Shown piece by piece: positions 33,490 through 44,400 of a stretch of 64,000 bases of DNA; positions within the stretch are counted from its first letter, which is position 1, and every line of letters begins with the position of its first letter. The notes under the pieces were generated by a model. It did no database searches, was not told the origin of the DNA, and saw nothing but the letters and a program-made list of their open reading frames with translations. The position numbers and the translations under genes were made by a program. The stretch comes from Sphingobacterium pedocola (GTDB taxonomy: Bacteria; Bacteroidota; Bacteroidia; Sphingobacteriales; Sphingobacteriaceae), in assembly GCF_015209965.1 (NCBI RefSeq), contig NZ_MU158689.1, forward strand, positions 2,300,248 through 2,364,247, in the 5' to 3' direction.

Positions 33490-33556
33490 TACATAATTTA
33501 GGTTAATAATTGATTGGTTAGTAAAAATCCTGAAGCTCCCTGCTTCAGGATTTTTT
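33490..33556 (+). ncRNA. repeat family copy R5, promoterless, likely a terminator
   Basis: Begins only six bases after the DoxD-DoxA stop with the conserved box ATAATTTAGGTTAATAAT (from 33493), then the stem AAATCCTGAAGC / GCTTCAGGATTTT with loop TCCCT and a T-run to 33556. There is no GG-N10-GC upstream, because that position is inside the gene. Here the element probably ends the upstream mRNA, and its conserved box would lie in that mRNA's 3' end. Confidence 0.5.
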
Positions 33557-33605
33557 CATGATAGCTCGGCGGTTTTCAAAATTTTCATTAAATTCATAAC
33601 CGTAA

Positions 33606-34871
33606 ATGACCAAATCTTTAATTATGGATATGTTTGTAACAGCAACCACTTGGACTTCGACCACTAAATTTAGCTTCCGTTTTTCCTTTATTTTTATCTT
33701 GTCTTTTGTCTTCCTAAAAAATAACGGTGCTTTCCCGTTGCTTCAATATATCAATAAGCCATTCGTTTTATGGATGCAAAAGCTTACACCCTGGTTTTCA
33801 GAACATATCTTACACTATCGATATGACTATAACATTTTCACAAATGGAAGTGGCGACACGTCGTATGACTGGATATCCTTGTTCATCCTCTTTCTTGTCG
33901 CACTAGGCGGGGCTATCCTTTGGACGCTGCTTGACAAGAAAAGCGAAAATTATAACCGGTGCTATTATTGGCTAACTGTGATAGTTAGGTATTACATCGC
34001 GTTGATGCTGATTAACTATGGTGCAATAAAGCTTGTGCATGCCCAAATGCCTCCTCCGGGCTTAACACGACTTATGCAACCCTTAGGTGAATTTTCACCA
34101 ATGGGTCTGGCGTGGACTTTCTTAGGTTTCTCAAAAGGATATAATATTTTTATGGGTATAGTCGAAATATTATCTGTATTACTCCTTTTTAGACGAACGG
34201 CGGTACTCGGTGCGCTGATAACCCTAGCTACTTCTGTTAATATTATGACCATCAATTATTTTTATGATGTGCCGGTAAAATTGGTTTCTACAGCGTTATT
34301 TTTGCTCTCTTTGTTTTTGTTGTTGCCTTATATAAAAACGCTCTATGGATTGTTTTTTGAAGAAAAGTATGTGAGACTACCCTTGATTAGAAGACCCGCA
34401 TTTAACGCGGTGTGGAAACGGAAAAGTGTATTATTCTTCAAGATTGCGTTCTTAGGTATCTTTGCTTTTCAACAGTTCTCATCTCTATTAACGGTACAGA
34501 AACAGATAAGCCTGTATTTTAAAAAATCGCCACTGTATGGAATTTATCAAATTGATCGCAGTGATGGACCGCAAACTACTCTACCAAAGGATTGGCATAC
34601 TATAATTTTTGAATATGGGGAATCCGCAACTATCAGAGATCAATACTACCAACCGGTAAGGGAACAGTTTCAATTGGACACATCAAACAGCACTGTCACT
34701 TTAAATCGATATGTTTTTGATTATAAGGTGGCGGAGAATGGCGATGTTAACTTGAGCAGGGAACTGAATGGCAAAACCGAAGAAATTAGATTTATCAAGC
34801 GTGACCCCGCAACATTCGAGTTGAAGAAACGAGGCTTTAATTGGATACAGGAATACCCGTACAACCGATGA
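33606..34871 (+). CDS. DoxX-like polytopic membrane protein
   Basis: A protein of 421 residues with about eight transmembrane segments in the first 290 residues. The central part (IALMLINYGAIKLVHAQMPPPG, MGIVEILSVLLLFRRTAVLGALI) has the DoxX-like helix pattern with the GAIKL motif. The last 130 residues are soluble and beta-rich (WHTIIFEYGESATIRDQYY) and should face the periplasm. It is downstream of the DoxD-DoxA gene, after repeat R5. Function unknown; a membrane redox or quinone role is suggested by context only. Confidence 0.65.
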   Translation: MTKSLIMDMFVTATTWTSTTKFSFRFSFIFILSFVFLKNNGAFPLLQYINKPFVLWMQKLTPWFSEHILHYRYDYNIFTNGSGDTSYDWISLFILFLVALGGAILWTLLDKKSENYNRCYYWLTVIVRYYIALMLINYGAIKLVHAQMPPPGLTRLMQPLGEFSPMGLAWTFLGFSKGYNIFMGIVEILSVLLLFRRTAVLGALITLATSVNIMTINYFYDVPVKLVSTALFLLSLFLLLPYIKTLYGLFFEEKYVRLPLIRRPAFNAVWKRKSVLFFKIAFLGIFAFQQFSSLLTVQKQISLYFKKSPLYGIYQIDRSDGPQTTLPKDWHTIIFEYGESATIRDQYYQPVREQFQLDTSNSTVTLNRYVFDYKVAENGDVNLSRELNGKTEEIRFIKRDPATFELKKRGFNWIQEYPYNR

Positions 34872-34965
34872 TCTTTTGCCCATTCGACAAAGGACGTGTA
34901 TTTATGTTCTTTTATATCGTTACATCAGATCAACAGGTCATCATAGATTGTAGTCTAGCTGAGCG

Positions 34966-35904
34966 CTATGCGATTTCTTCTTTCCACTCCCATTTAAAAC
35001 GCATGGACACAGCTAGATGATCTGATAATGGTTCACCCGACGGAGCAACAAATTTTTTGTCTTCAATATTATAGTACTGTGCCGTAAATATAAGATGTTT
35101 GCTACTCCGATAATAAATCTTGTCTATACTTTCATTGGCATTGGTCAATTCCAACATAGGCAAAGGCATAAAATGTTCATCGACATCAGGATAATGTCCA
35201 TCCTGCACTAAGTCTACCCAGCCGTCATAAAGACCAGTTTCTTTGACAAACAACGGTAGATTGTCTAGCTTAAAAGCATAATGTGCATTGAAGTCGCCTA
35301 ATACGAGTAACGCCTGATCTGCCGAATGATCATAAATATACTGCTTCAGCTGATTGATGTTGCGCCGGCGTGCGTAGGATGCGTTGGGCGCATAATGAGA
35401 ATTTGCATGCACGTTATATACATCTATATAAATATTCTTAGCTAGCTTTATTTTGGTATAGGTAAACCCTTTTGGTGTAAGACAATCCGAACCTGTACAA
35501 TGTCGCCAAGGGATACGTCTGTATTCGAGTATAGGATAATTGGATAGTGTATTCAGACCATCTCCAAAAGGCACTTTACCTTTGTGTTTTGTTCGATATA
35601 AATGTTCGTTTTTTTCATACAGAAATCTATTGTAGTTAAAATCTTCTTGAACATGTACAATATCAAAATCAGAAATCAATTGTCCAATCTGAATCATGCT
35701 TTCGCGTCGTGGCGTAAGTGCACTGGATATGCGCTCGGGAAGTCCGGCGACATTATAGGTCAAGAGACTGAATTCTCCCTGTAAAATGACATCCATATCA
35801 ATTTTTTCCAATACTCTTAAAATCTTATACCTTCTTAATAGCGTCAGCATGAGAAACAGACCTATTATCAATCCCAGAATAGTATAAAAAAGTATTAAAA
35901 ACAT
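34966..35904 (-). CDS. endonuclease/exonuclease/phosphatase family protein
   Basis: A protein of 312 residues with an N-terminal transmembrane helix (about 1-22), so it is membrane-anchored with the catalytic domain outside the cytoplasm or facing in. The fold is shown by LTYNVAGLPE, the metal-binding Glu in IVHVQEDF, LGDFNAHY and the C-terminal SDHLAVSM. The N-terminal YNVAGLP and the CTGSDCLTPKG segment resemble sphingomyelinase-like members. The phosphocholine phospholipase C gene lies just upstream on the same strand, so a lipid phosphodiester substrate is plausible. Confidence 0.8.
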   Translation of the reverse strand: MFLILFYTILGLIIGLFLMLTLLRRYKILRVLEKIDMDVILQGEFSLLTYNVAGLPERISSALTPRRESMIQIGQLISDFDIVHVQEDFNYNRFLYEKNEHLYRTKHKGKVPFGDGLNTLSNYPILEYRRIPWRHCTGSDCLTPKGFTYTKIKLAKNIYIDVYNVHANSHYAPNASYARRRNINQLKQYIYDHSADQALLVLGDFNAHYAFKLDNLPLFVKETGLYDGWVDLVQDGHYPDVDEHFMPLPMLELTNANESIDKIYYRSSKHLIFTAQYYNIEDKKFVAPSGEPLSDHLAVSMRFKWEWKEEIA

Positions 35905-36001
35905 ACGGCTAACCTTAACGTCTATGCAAAATAAAGATATAAACTCAGAATACTCCCCTAATGAGTCAATATCCTATTCTTTTGACTAAAATATATACAA
36001 A

Positions 36002-38503
36002 TCATGATATGAATTTGGTCAATGCATCCGGGGTCTCTCCACCCATCAATGAATCTGTTCGGCTGGGTTTTCCTATATCAATATGTCCCGCAAAGCGATA
36101 GGATAAATTAGACCCGCCTTCTGTCGTGAGCGAAAAATCATACCAACCATTTGTTTCAGTACAATCGACCACATACCGATCGGCACCGGCAGTTTTTTTA
36201 ATCTGCACTTTGCTGCCATAAGAAAGATCTCGTATTTGCCATGCTTGCGCTGTACCTCTCAGCTGCACATCTAGCACTTGCTGCCCTAATTGTGGACTTA
36301 CCTCTACGGCGATTCCCCTATCTTCATTCGTCGTTCCACAAAATGACCGAAAGAATCCATTTGGCCCATGCACATCCAATCGATATACGCCATCAACAAA
36401 ATGGGATAACGGCCAGCGAAAGGTTATAGGTTCCTGATTTTTTACCGTAAAATTCCAAGTACCTGTATGTTCTTCGTGATAACGATATGGTGCTAGGGCA
36501 CGGACGATAAGCGGTACAGCCATCTCCTTTTTCGAAGTCAATAAGCGTCCGTGAAATAGAAAATATAGTACGAGCTCATTGGTATCCGTGTCCACGGAAG
36601 CATTTACTTCGATATCATAAGGTAGCCCACACGCAGGTTTTGTTCCTTTCTCTTGTACAGGCATCTGTCTTAGTCGCTCTCCCCTAAGCACGGCTTCCAA
36701 TTCTTCGGACTCAAGCCCCACAAAATTACCGGGAAGCTCTTGATCTTTCGCCGCGTAAATACGTGCGACCTCTTGGTCCCTATTCACTAACTCTACACTT
36801 GGAAGTTGCTCTAATGATTCTGCGGGCTGGAATACCGAGGTCAGGTCTCCACAAACCATCCTTCGCCAAGCCGACAAATTGGTTTCGCGCACGACCTTTC
36901 CAAATTTTTTCTCGATAAAATGTTCCAAAAATTGGAGGTTGGATGTCAGATCCATCACTTCGCTATTCACCCATCCGCCTTTGCTCCAAGGTGAGGCCAC
37001 GACCATCGGCACGCGAAATCCCAACCCAATGGGGCTATCCAAAGTCGCTTCCGGATTATTAGTGCGTATCCGTTCCTGATCACGTGTTACATATTCCGTA
37101 CGGGTATCAATTCCATCTGGATTCAATCCACTAAAGGGCCTGTCCGAATGGGCCGGTACGAAGGGTGCAATATGATCAAAATAGCCGTCATTTTCATCAT
37201 AGGTCAAGATGAAGATGGTCTTCTTCCATATCTCCGGATTTTTGGTTAATATATCCAAGGTCTCCGATACGTACCACGCACCAAACCAAGGAGAGCCGGG
37301 GTGATCCGAAAAGCGACAGGGTGCTACCAACCAAGATACCGCCGGCAATTTATCGGCGTCTACATCCTGACGGAACTGATGAAAAATATCGCCTTTTGGC
37401 ACCTGAACAATCTTCTCTCCTTCTTTGTCCCGATACGACAACGATGTTAAGTTATGGTAATCCGGATCCGCCGTATTGGTAGCGAATGCTTTTTGATGAA
37501 TTTTTTTGGTAAAATCATCCAATTTATGGAAGTTTTCTTCGCTATAGGTCTTGAGGTCGCTTTCTAACTGCTGCAATTTCGTCTGAAGGCTGCGATATGT
37601 TTCCCCTGCCGTATCCTTTTCTTGCGACATCTGTTGACGCAAACCGTCTACAGTCTTTTGCATCCACCGACGATGTGCCGGATGAAAACGTACCTGATAT
37701 TGCTTGTAAAACTCAAGATTATTATCGGTAAAATTAGATAACCAGTCTTCTTCCTCGTCTTCAAACCCTACCTGAAGGCTCAACTCATTCTGATAGACCC
37801 GCCAGGATATCCCCTCTTTCTCCAGCCGCTCCGGATAAGTAGTCCAATTGACATCTTTATAATTGATCTGCCCGTTGTCGACATGCGCTACTGACTCCGG
37901 ATCATGCGGATTCTCACGGATCGCACCGGCCCAAAAATAGGATCTATTGGCACTTGTACCCGTAAGGGATGAACAAAAATGTTGATCACATACCGTAAAT
38001 GCGTCTGCAAACGCGTAATAAAAGGGGATATCCTGCCGATTATAATAGCCCATCGTTAATGGTATATGCTGATAAGCGTGATTACCCGCTTTTTTGGCTT
38101 CCAGCCAGGTATCTAATTTACCATTATTACGTGCGGCCACCATATCTTTCCAGCCATGTGGCAATGATCCCATCCATGTCGCATTGGTGTTTTCAATATC
38201 GAGACGGAAAGGAATGTGTGCCTTATTTTGGGCGTTCTTTTGGATCCAGACCGGTAGCCCATCTTCTTGAATAATCGCCCTGGGATCGTTAAAACCACGT
38301 ACGCCTCGTAATGTACCATAACAGTGGTCGAACGACCGATTCTCCTGCATCAGGAATACGATATGTTCGGCATCCAGATAGGTTGTTCCTTCGGCAGCCT
38401 TTATGGCCAATGCTCTTGCAATAGAAGAAGGCAACAGCTGAAATGCTGCTGTTGCCCCTGCTAGCAGAGAGGCTTTCTTTAAAAATGCTCTTCTACTTTC
38501 CAT
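36002..38503 (-). CDS. phosphocholine-specific phospholipase C
   Basis: A protein of 833 residues with a Tat-type leader (SRRAFLKKA, then hydrophobic, to about 33). The catalytic phosphoesterase domain (about 40-600) has HIVFLMQENRSFDHCYG, the internal SLTGTSANRS (Thr nucleophile region) and TYDENDGYFDHIAPFVP. Two C-terminal DUF756 beta-domains follow (about 620-720 and 725-815). Length and order match non-hemolytic/hemolytic PLC of Pseudomonas and Burkholderia. It would cleave phosphatidylcholine or sphingomyelin outside the cell. The EEP-fold gene is 97 bases downstream. Confidence 0.92.
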   Translation of the reverse strand: MESRRAFLKKASLLAGATAAFQLLPSSIARALAIKAAEGTTYLDAEHIVFLMQENRSFDHCYGTLRGVRGFNDPRAIIQEDGLPVWIQKNAQNKAHIPFRLDIENTNATWMGSLPHGWKDMVAARNNGKLDTWLEAKKAGNHAYQHIPLTMGYYNRQDIPFYYAFADAFTVCDQHFCSSLTGTSANRSYFWAGAIRENPHDPESVAHVDNGQINYKDVNWTTYPERLEKEGISWRVYQNELSLQVGFEDEEEDWLSNFTDNNLEFYKQYQVRFHPAHRRWMQKTVDGLRQQMSQEKDTAGETYRSLQTKLQQLESDLKTYSEENFHKLDDFTKKIHQKAFATNTADPDYHNLTSLSYRDKEGEKIVQVPKGDIFHQFRQDVDADKLPAVSWLVAPCRFSDHPGSPWFGAWYVSETLDILTKNPEIWKKTIFILTYDENDGYFDHIAPFVPAHSDRPFSGLNPDGIDTRTEYVTRDQERIRTNNPEATLDSPIGLGFRVPMVVASPWSKGGWVNSEVMDLTSNLQFLEHFIEKKFGKVVRETNLSAWRRMVCGDLTSVFQPAESLEQLPSVELVNRDQEVARIYAAKDQELPGNFVGLESEELEAVLRGERLRQMPVQEKGTKPACGLPYDIEVNASVDTDTNELVLYFLFHGRLLTSKKEMAVPLIVRALAPYRYHEEHTGTWNFTVKNQEPITFRWPLSHFVDGVYRLDVHGPNGFFRSFCGTTNEDRGIAVEVSPQLGQQVLDVQLRGTAQAWQIRDLSYGSKVQIKKTAGADRYVVDCTETNGWYDFSLTTEGGSNLSYRFAGHIDIGKPSRTDSLMGGETPDALTKFIS

Positions 38504-38529
38504 AATTTCGTTTATTCAATTATGTATAA

Positions 38530-38960
38530 TTACTTAACCCACCAGGTGGCATTTTGGATGATATCATTGCCGTTAAATTGGCGCTGAATCGCATCTTCCA
38601 CATGCTGTGTATTTTGATTGTACTCTTTCTGCGGATACATCCATCGATAAGCTATATTTACGTTAGACGCTTTTCGAAATGTTGGATACCCTGTTCGTAA
38701 ATGATCGAAATAACTTGAGTATCCGCCTTGATGGAAGGATCTCAAATACTTCTGCATCATGATACGGCTGATTTTTTCTTCGGCCGAAGACACCTTATCC
38801 AAGTCGACTATATCTTGTGCAAGATAGGCTTCTATCTTATCCTGTGCAAAATAATGGCTTAAATTTTTAGCGTATTTATTATAGAAATTGCCTTATCGTT
38901 CACCCGTGCATATGGCACAATGGGATCATATTTATAGCTTGCAAAGAACGATAAGTTTAA
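38530..38960 (-). pseudogene. C-terminal fragment of a SusD/RagB protein
   Basis: The minus strand encodes the end of a SusD-like lipoprotein: EEKISRIMMQKYLRSFHQGG, YSSYFDHLRTGYPTF and the terminal QRQFNGNDIIQNATWWVK. The frame is open from about 38890. Just upstream a shifted frame gives SYKYDPIVPYARVNDKAIS, also SusD-like, so there is a frameshift near 38893 and truncation near 38955. The partner SusC and the N-terminal two-thirds are absent. A relic of a lost polysaccharide locus beside the phospholipase gene. Confidence 0.75.
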
Positions 38961-39002
38961 TTAAGTTTGTGATAAGCAATATCAGTATTACCAATTAACA
39001 AC

Positions 39003-40028
39003 ATGAAATATTCTCTTTCCCATCTAGTTAGGCACACAGCATACCTGCTGTTTCTATGCTTTAGTATGCCTTTAAGCGCGCAGGAAACGATTGTCACCTA
39101 TATCAAAAAGAACGGTGGCTATACCGCAGACAAGGATTCAGCTACTTATACAAGTATATTGCGCCTTTTACCAAACGCAAGTGGACTATATGAACTGAAT
39201 GACTATTACACTACGGGAAGCCTGAAGCGACATGGATGGGTCAAGACTTCCGATCCAAGGCGGCTACGATTTGAGGGACTGGTGGAAACCTATTATGACA
39301 ATGGTACCTTAGAAGCTGCTACCAACTATGCCGACAATAAATTGATAGACACCACAAAAAGATACTACAGAAATGGCGTATTGAAGGAGACTATGATTTA
39401 TTTGAAATCAATGGATTCCTCAGGTGAGTTTCCGCTTTCCGACAAGGACAGTCGGCTCGTTTACTATGCAGATTCTGCGGGCAATGTTCAGGTAAGAGAC
39501 GGGAATGGCACAATTGAGAGGGTTTCTCACGGAACTGATATTGAACGAGGGAATTACACTGCGGGGCGTCGCGAAGGCCGTTGGGAAGGAACGTCTCAAA
39601 AAGGAAAATATCGGTTTGAAGAATGGTACGAAAAGGGCATACTAAGTAAAGGTATGAGCACCGATAGCCTCGGAAACGAATATCCCTATCAGCAGCGGGA
39701 TGTACAACCAGAATACCCCGGTGGGATACAGGGACTAAGAACATTTGTCGCACAAAACTACCGGTACCCGCCAAGAGCGATACACGCAAAAGTGGTAGGA
39801 CAGGTGGTCATAAGCTTTGTAGTGGAAAGGACAGGCAGGCCATCCGATTTTCAAGTGGTGGATGACCTTGGATATGGAACTGGGGCAGCTGGGATTGACG
39901 CGATTAGGAAAGCGCAAGAGTGGACACCTGGATATCAGCGAGGTGTACCGGTTCGCGTGAAATATTCTCTCCCGATTCGGTTGAATTTAGCTTCTCATAG
40001 CCAAACTCGAAAATCTACTTCACCATAA
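39003..40028 (+). CDS. energy transducer TonB-like protein with MORN-type repeats
   Basis: A secreted protein of 341 residues: signal peptide (1-25, ending PLSAQ), then YwqK/MORN-like repeats (GLVETYYDNGTLEAATNY, RYYRNGVLKETMIY, EGRWEGTSQKGKYRF, about 80-210), then a TonB C-terminal domain (about 235-330: YPGGIQGLRTFVAQNYRYPP, VGQVVISFVVERTGRPSDFQ). The usual N-terminal membrane anchor and Pro-rich spacer of true TonB are missing; such proteins are common in Bacteroidota and their role is unclear. Its stop overlaps the convergent thioredoxin-like gene by nine bases. Confidence 0.8.
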   Translation: MKYSLSHLVRHTAYLLFLCFSMPLSAQETIVTYIKKNGGYTADKDSATYTSILRLLPNASGLYELNDYYTTGSLKRHGWVKTSDPRRLRFEGLVETYYDNGTLEAATNYADNKLIDTTKRYYRNGVLKETMIYLKSMDSSGEFPLSDKDSRLVYYADSAGNVQVRDGNGTIERVSHGTDIERGNYTAGRREGRWEGTSQKGKYRFEEWYEKGILSKGMSTDSLGNEYPYQQRDVQPEYPGGIQGLRTFVAQNYRYPPRAIHAKVVGQVVISFVVERTGRPSDFQVVDDLGYGTGAAGIDAIRKAQEWTPGYQRGVPVRVKYSLPIRLNLASHSQTRKSTSP

Positions 40029-41384
40029 TCGTGCTTGCATCTGTTTCAAAGCATCCCGCATTTGTTTGTGACGCTGTTTGTTGTATTTATAACATGCAAT
40101 AGCCCGTTGTTGTTCGACTTCTGCTTCAGCATAAAAACCAACACGGTAGAACAACTGCGCTAGTGTATGATGGTATTGCCCTCGCCCTGGATACTGTGCA
40201 ATAGCTTTCCGCTGCCATCGAATGGCATCGAATAAGGCGTCAGGATTGTTTCTTCCAAACGATAGAAGTTGACGGGCACCGAAACTTAAACTCCGTGCCT
40301 GATCTTCCTTATACCACTTACGGCCTTTCTCAATCCAATGCTGAAAATGTACGTTCTGAGCGCTATCCAACACATGCCCGTATCGGTGGATCTTAATCTC
40401 TCGATCATGTGCAAAATCTAGTCTCGCCATGGAATCTGGATCGACACGATAAAAATAGTTATTATAATATTTCTGTGCCATCGAGAGATAAACCGAAGTA
40501 TCTCTCAGAAGACGTTTATACTCCATTGGATGAAAGTTACGCGCGATATCTCCACGCAGATAATTCGGCTGCCACGTTTGACTCGCAAAATGACCTATTT
40601 CCTGAGCCAGAGAATAATTTTGTTTGTCTAATGCCTCACGGAAAGTTTGCCGGATAATCCTATTGTTTATTTCCATCCGGACTGGTAAAGGCAATCTCGT
40701 ATACAGGCTATCTACCATTTTATTATTGGTTCGTGCCAAGAGATATGTCTTGCTATTGTACACAGGGCCGCACTTCAACAGAAATATCACTGTTTCAAAG
40801 TTATTCAATTCCTGAACGGTAAGCTGAGCGAGATAATCATTCAACACTTGTTGGTCGGAATATTGCCCAAATGCTTGGTATTGCTTGAGCAGATTGGTCA
40901 ACAGTGATCGGTTGCGGATACCTTTCTTATATTGCTTTACTAGCTTTCCCATGGTCTCGCCTTTCACAATCTCATTGACCGAGTCAACCAAACTAATTAG
41001 GGTGGCTTCCTCTTTTATGGCTTGGTTGTAGCGCAACAAGGGAAACCCTTCACTATCGGTAAAAAGATATATTGGGGTGCTGAGGAGGTATGTCTTGTGA
41101 AGGGGATGGTGGATGTCATCATGGTCAAGCTGAACCACACCCGAAACGAACTGTTTGTTGAGGATATCTTTTACTTTTTGAGAGAGAGGTGAGGTAAATG
41201 GAGAAAACAGCTCATCGCCTTGATGAACCACAAGAAACATAGGCTTATTATGTTGCTTCGCCAGAACCAATAAACTATCATATCCGCTATCTTGCGGAAA
41301 TTTCGATTGAGCTGCTAAAGGAAGGCCCATCAACCAGCCTAAGAAGGATATAAAAACAAATTTGGAATAAGACTTAATGTTCAT
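40020..41384 (-). CDS. secreted thioredoxin-like protein without CxxC
   Basis: A protein of 454 residues with a signal peptide (1-25). Residues 30-150 resemble a thioredoxin-like fold (YDSLLVLAKQHNKPMFLVVHQ, then KDILNKQFVSGVVQLDHDD and TPIYLFTDSEGFPL), but the place of the redox CxxC is taken by GDELFSPF, so it cannot be a classical oxidoreductase. The C-terminal 300 residues are helical, with a TPR-like end (YHHTLAQLFYRVGFYAEAEVEQQ). It lies 61 bases downstream of the alpha-2-macroglobulin gene on the same strand and may assist it. Function unknown. Confidence 0.6.
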   Translation of the reverse strand: MNIKSYSKFVFISFLGWLMGLPLAAQSKFPQDSGYDSLLVLAKQHNKPMFLVVHQGDELFSPFTSPLSQKVKDILNKQFVSGVVQLDHDDIHHPLHKTYLLSTPIYLFTDSEGFPLLRYNQAIKEEATLISLVDSVNEIVKGETMGKLVKQYKKGIRNRSLLTNLLKQYQAFGQYSDQQVLNDYLAQLTVQELNNFETVIFLLKCGPVYNSKTYLLARTNNKMVDSLYTRLPLPVRMEINNRIIRQTFREALDKQNYSLAQEIGHFASQTWQPNYLRGDIARNFHPMEYKRLLRDTSVYLSMAQKYYNNYFYRVDPDSMARLDFAHDREIKIHRYGHVLDSAQNVHFQHWIEKGRKWYKEDQARSLSFGARQLLSFGRNNPDALFDAIRWQRKAIAQYPGRGQYHHTLAQLFYRVGFYAEAEVEQQRAIACYKYNKQRHKQMRDALKQMQARLW

Positions 41385-41445
41385 CTGCTACGCTTGATAT
41401 GGGTTACTTTTCGACAAATAAAAATATAATCGATTTGACTTCTCC

Positions 41446-44400
41446 TTAGTCCTCAATCCGTACTTTTGTATTCTCCGATCGGGCATTTACCGTCGGATCG
41501 TACATGCATTCGATTTGTGCGATACCACTACTGAACACGCCATTGTTATTGGTTTTCACCTCGTATTCATAGACGTGACGACCTTTCGGTAAATAATCGA
41601 AAAAATAATTGGTCGAAGCGTCTTTAATGGTGAAATAATAGCCTTTCCAGAATTGATAGCCCGAAGATTGGTAGACCGGTTCAAATCCCGCTGCTCTTCC
41701 ATCACGAAGGTGAACGTAGTTTAGCGGTTCGTTATTAATGATGGTCAGTTGGATTTTGATCTTGTCACCTGTTTTAAAGGCAGTGGTTTCGACCCATTCC
41801 GCATTCTTTTGAACAAGTAGTTTCTTGGAAACAGATAGCTCTTTTTGCTCGGAACGGATATCTTCTAATGGTACAAAATACTGATGATAAATTCCGCCGT
41901 AGATTTTTCGGTTATTGTTATTGGTTACCTGGACAACCTTGTCTGTGGCCAATTCCTGCGAAGGTAACTCTTTGCCAATCTGACCTAGTACCTTGTCATC
42001 GGTCGCAACGACTTGACGGTCTATGTGGATAGCGACCGTATTATCCAATACAAAATCCTTTGGATTGTTTGCCAGGAGTAAAGCATACACCGCGTCGACC
42101 GTATTCCATGTGGTTTGCCAATGATTGTGCTGTTTACTATAATAAATCCATTGGGTGATTAGGTCTAATTTTGTCGAATCGAGTTGCTTGTAAGCTTCGA
42201 CCATATAGCTTTGTAGGCTCATACCGTTGTATCGACTCGCATTACTTTCCCAATACATGCCGCGTTCTTGGTCATAGATGACTTCCTGTGTTATTCGGTT
42301 CTTAACTTCGATACTGGCAATACGGTAATCGTATAAGGCATTGACCAACCAGGCCTTTGCCGCTAAACCTGCCGGTTGATCGGCTGTATAGGATGCGGTA
42401 AGGTCGATATGCTTGCGCAATTGTTCCGTTTTTACTGCAGGCAGCACATTTCTGTCATTCCATAAGGCGCGTACGTAAAGGTAATCTAACACTAAACCAG
42501 TAGACGCTTTACTTCGATAGATGGCAGTATCTTGATCCAGAAAATGGATCAATTTATCACTGATGTTGGTGATCTCGTTTTGGATAAGGGATTGATCAAG
42601 TTTACCCACTTTTCCGAAAATCTCCAAGAGACGAAGAGACATGTGCGTATCAGCCTTCCCTCCCTCAAACCAACTGAACGCCCCATTTGCGAGTTGCGCC
42701 TTTTCGAGCTTTTTTTCCAACGCACTAATCTCGGAGCTGAAATTAGCTTTGAACAGCCTAGCTAGGGATTTAACCCGTTGCTTATCATTTTGAATCTGTC
42801 TAACCCACGGCATTTCCTCCATGAGAAGCTCGCTCAGTTTGCTGCTTTCTTCTAATTTTGAATCCACTTCATCTGGGTTGATATTGTTGAAATAGGTACT
42901 GATTGCCGGATAGTGCTTTTGGATATATTGCAACATTTTGAGCCCGTACCACTTGCTGGCTGTTTGTTCGTTGCATTCGTATGGATAGTTTTTCAGATAA
43001 TCCAATGCGGAGATAATTTCTAGTATTGGGTTGCTTTGTACCTGTATCTTGGCTTGCAGGTTGTCCTTCCCTTTAGAATGGATGGTGAAGGTTTTGCTTT
43101 GTCCAGCGTCCAAAACAATCTTTTCTGTATCGGTAAGCAAGATGCGGTTGGGCAATATGGCTAACTCATGGATTTCTCCGTCCGAAAATTCGTCGGTTGC
43201 TCCGACCACTTTAATCTGTACGGTTGGATAGCCTTTTGGTATATGCAGTGTCCACGACACCGTGCTGTTTCCTTTGGTAGCCACCGAAAAACCCCGCAAA
43301 CCATTATCTGCAAAGAAGGCATGAGAGATCACTTCGTTGTTCTCCGGATTGATAATTTCTAATCGTGCGGTACCACTTTGTACCGTATCACTCAGGTTTT
43401 GGACTTGTGTCTTGATAACGACCTCATCCCCCTCGCGCATGAAGCGAGGTAAATTCGGACGTACCATCAATTGCTTCTGTGTTTGGGTGAAGAACGATGC
43501 CGTACCTGCTTTAAGGTCCTCAGTATGGGCAAACAGCATCAGCTTCCAACGTGTCAACGCCTCCGGGCTGTCGAATTCGAAAGTGACATTACCTTCGTTA
43601 TCCGTCAACAGGTTTGGATAGAAAAATGCGGTTTCCTGTAGATTACTGCGGGCCTGGACTTGATTTAGCTGAGCCAACTTATGCGCTTCTTTGGTGGTGA
43701 CGAGAATAACACCATTAGCTGCTTTTGAACCATAGAGTGCGGTAGCTTCGGCATCTTTTAAAATAACTATTTCGTAGATATTGTCGGGAGCTAATTGCCC
43801 TTGGTCAAGGTTTTCCATCACTTTACCGTCTATTACATACAGCGGCGGCTGATTGCCTAAGTCAGCCCTTCCTCGAATAGTGATGTCCTCGACTCCATTG
43901 GTACTACCGATCGCCGATCCTGAAACCTGCTGTATTGTGTTGCCAGAACCCTTGTACGCGACTTCTTCCACAGCTCCAGTTACCACCATTTCCTGTAGTG
44001 TGTCGAAACTATGGAAAACCCCTTGCCTCGCAATTCCGAAACTGAGAAGTACAGGAGGATTTTCAAAAATATTATAGCCGTCTATAGGTCTGGAGAACAG
44101 TGTACTGCTTGACTTTTGATTGTGAAATGCATGAGAACTCCATCCCGAATAGATTCGATACCAACGACGATACTGTCCTGTTGCAAAGCTGGAAGGAAAG
44201 TTATTACGCGCAAACTGATCCAATGCCGTATCATACATGGAAGCTAATACTTCCCCATGTGTGGCTTTATCTTTATTCTTGACCGTAAAGCTCCACTTCT
44301 CTTTCTGTCCGGGTGTAATCTTGTCGCGAAACGTACGAACCTGGATATCGAGGAATTTGTCGGTTCTCACAATGGGGATATCAAGTCTTCGCGTTACGAT

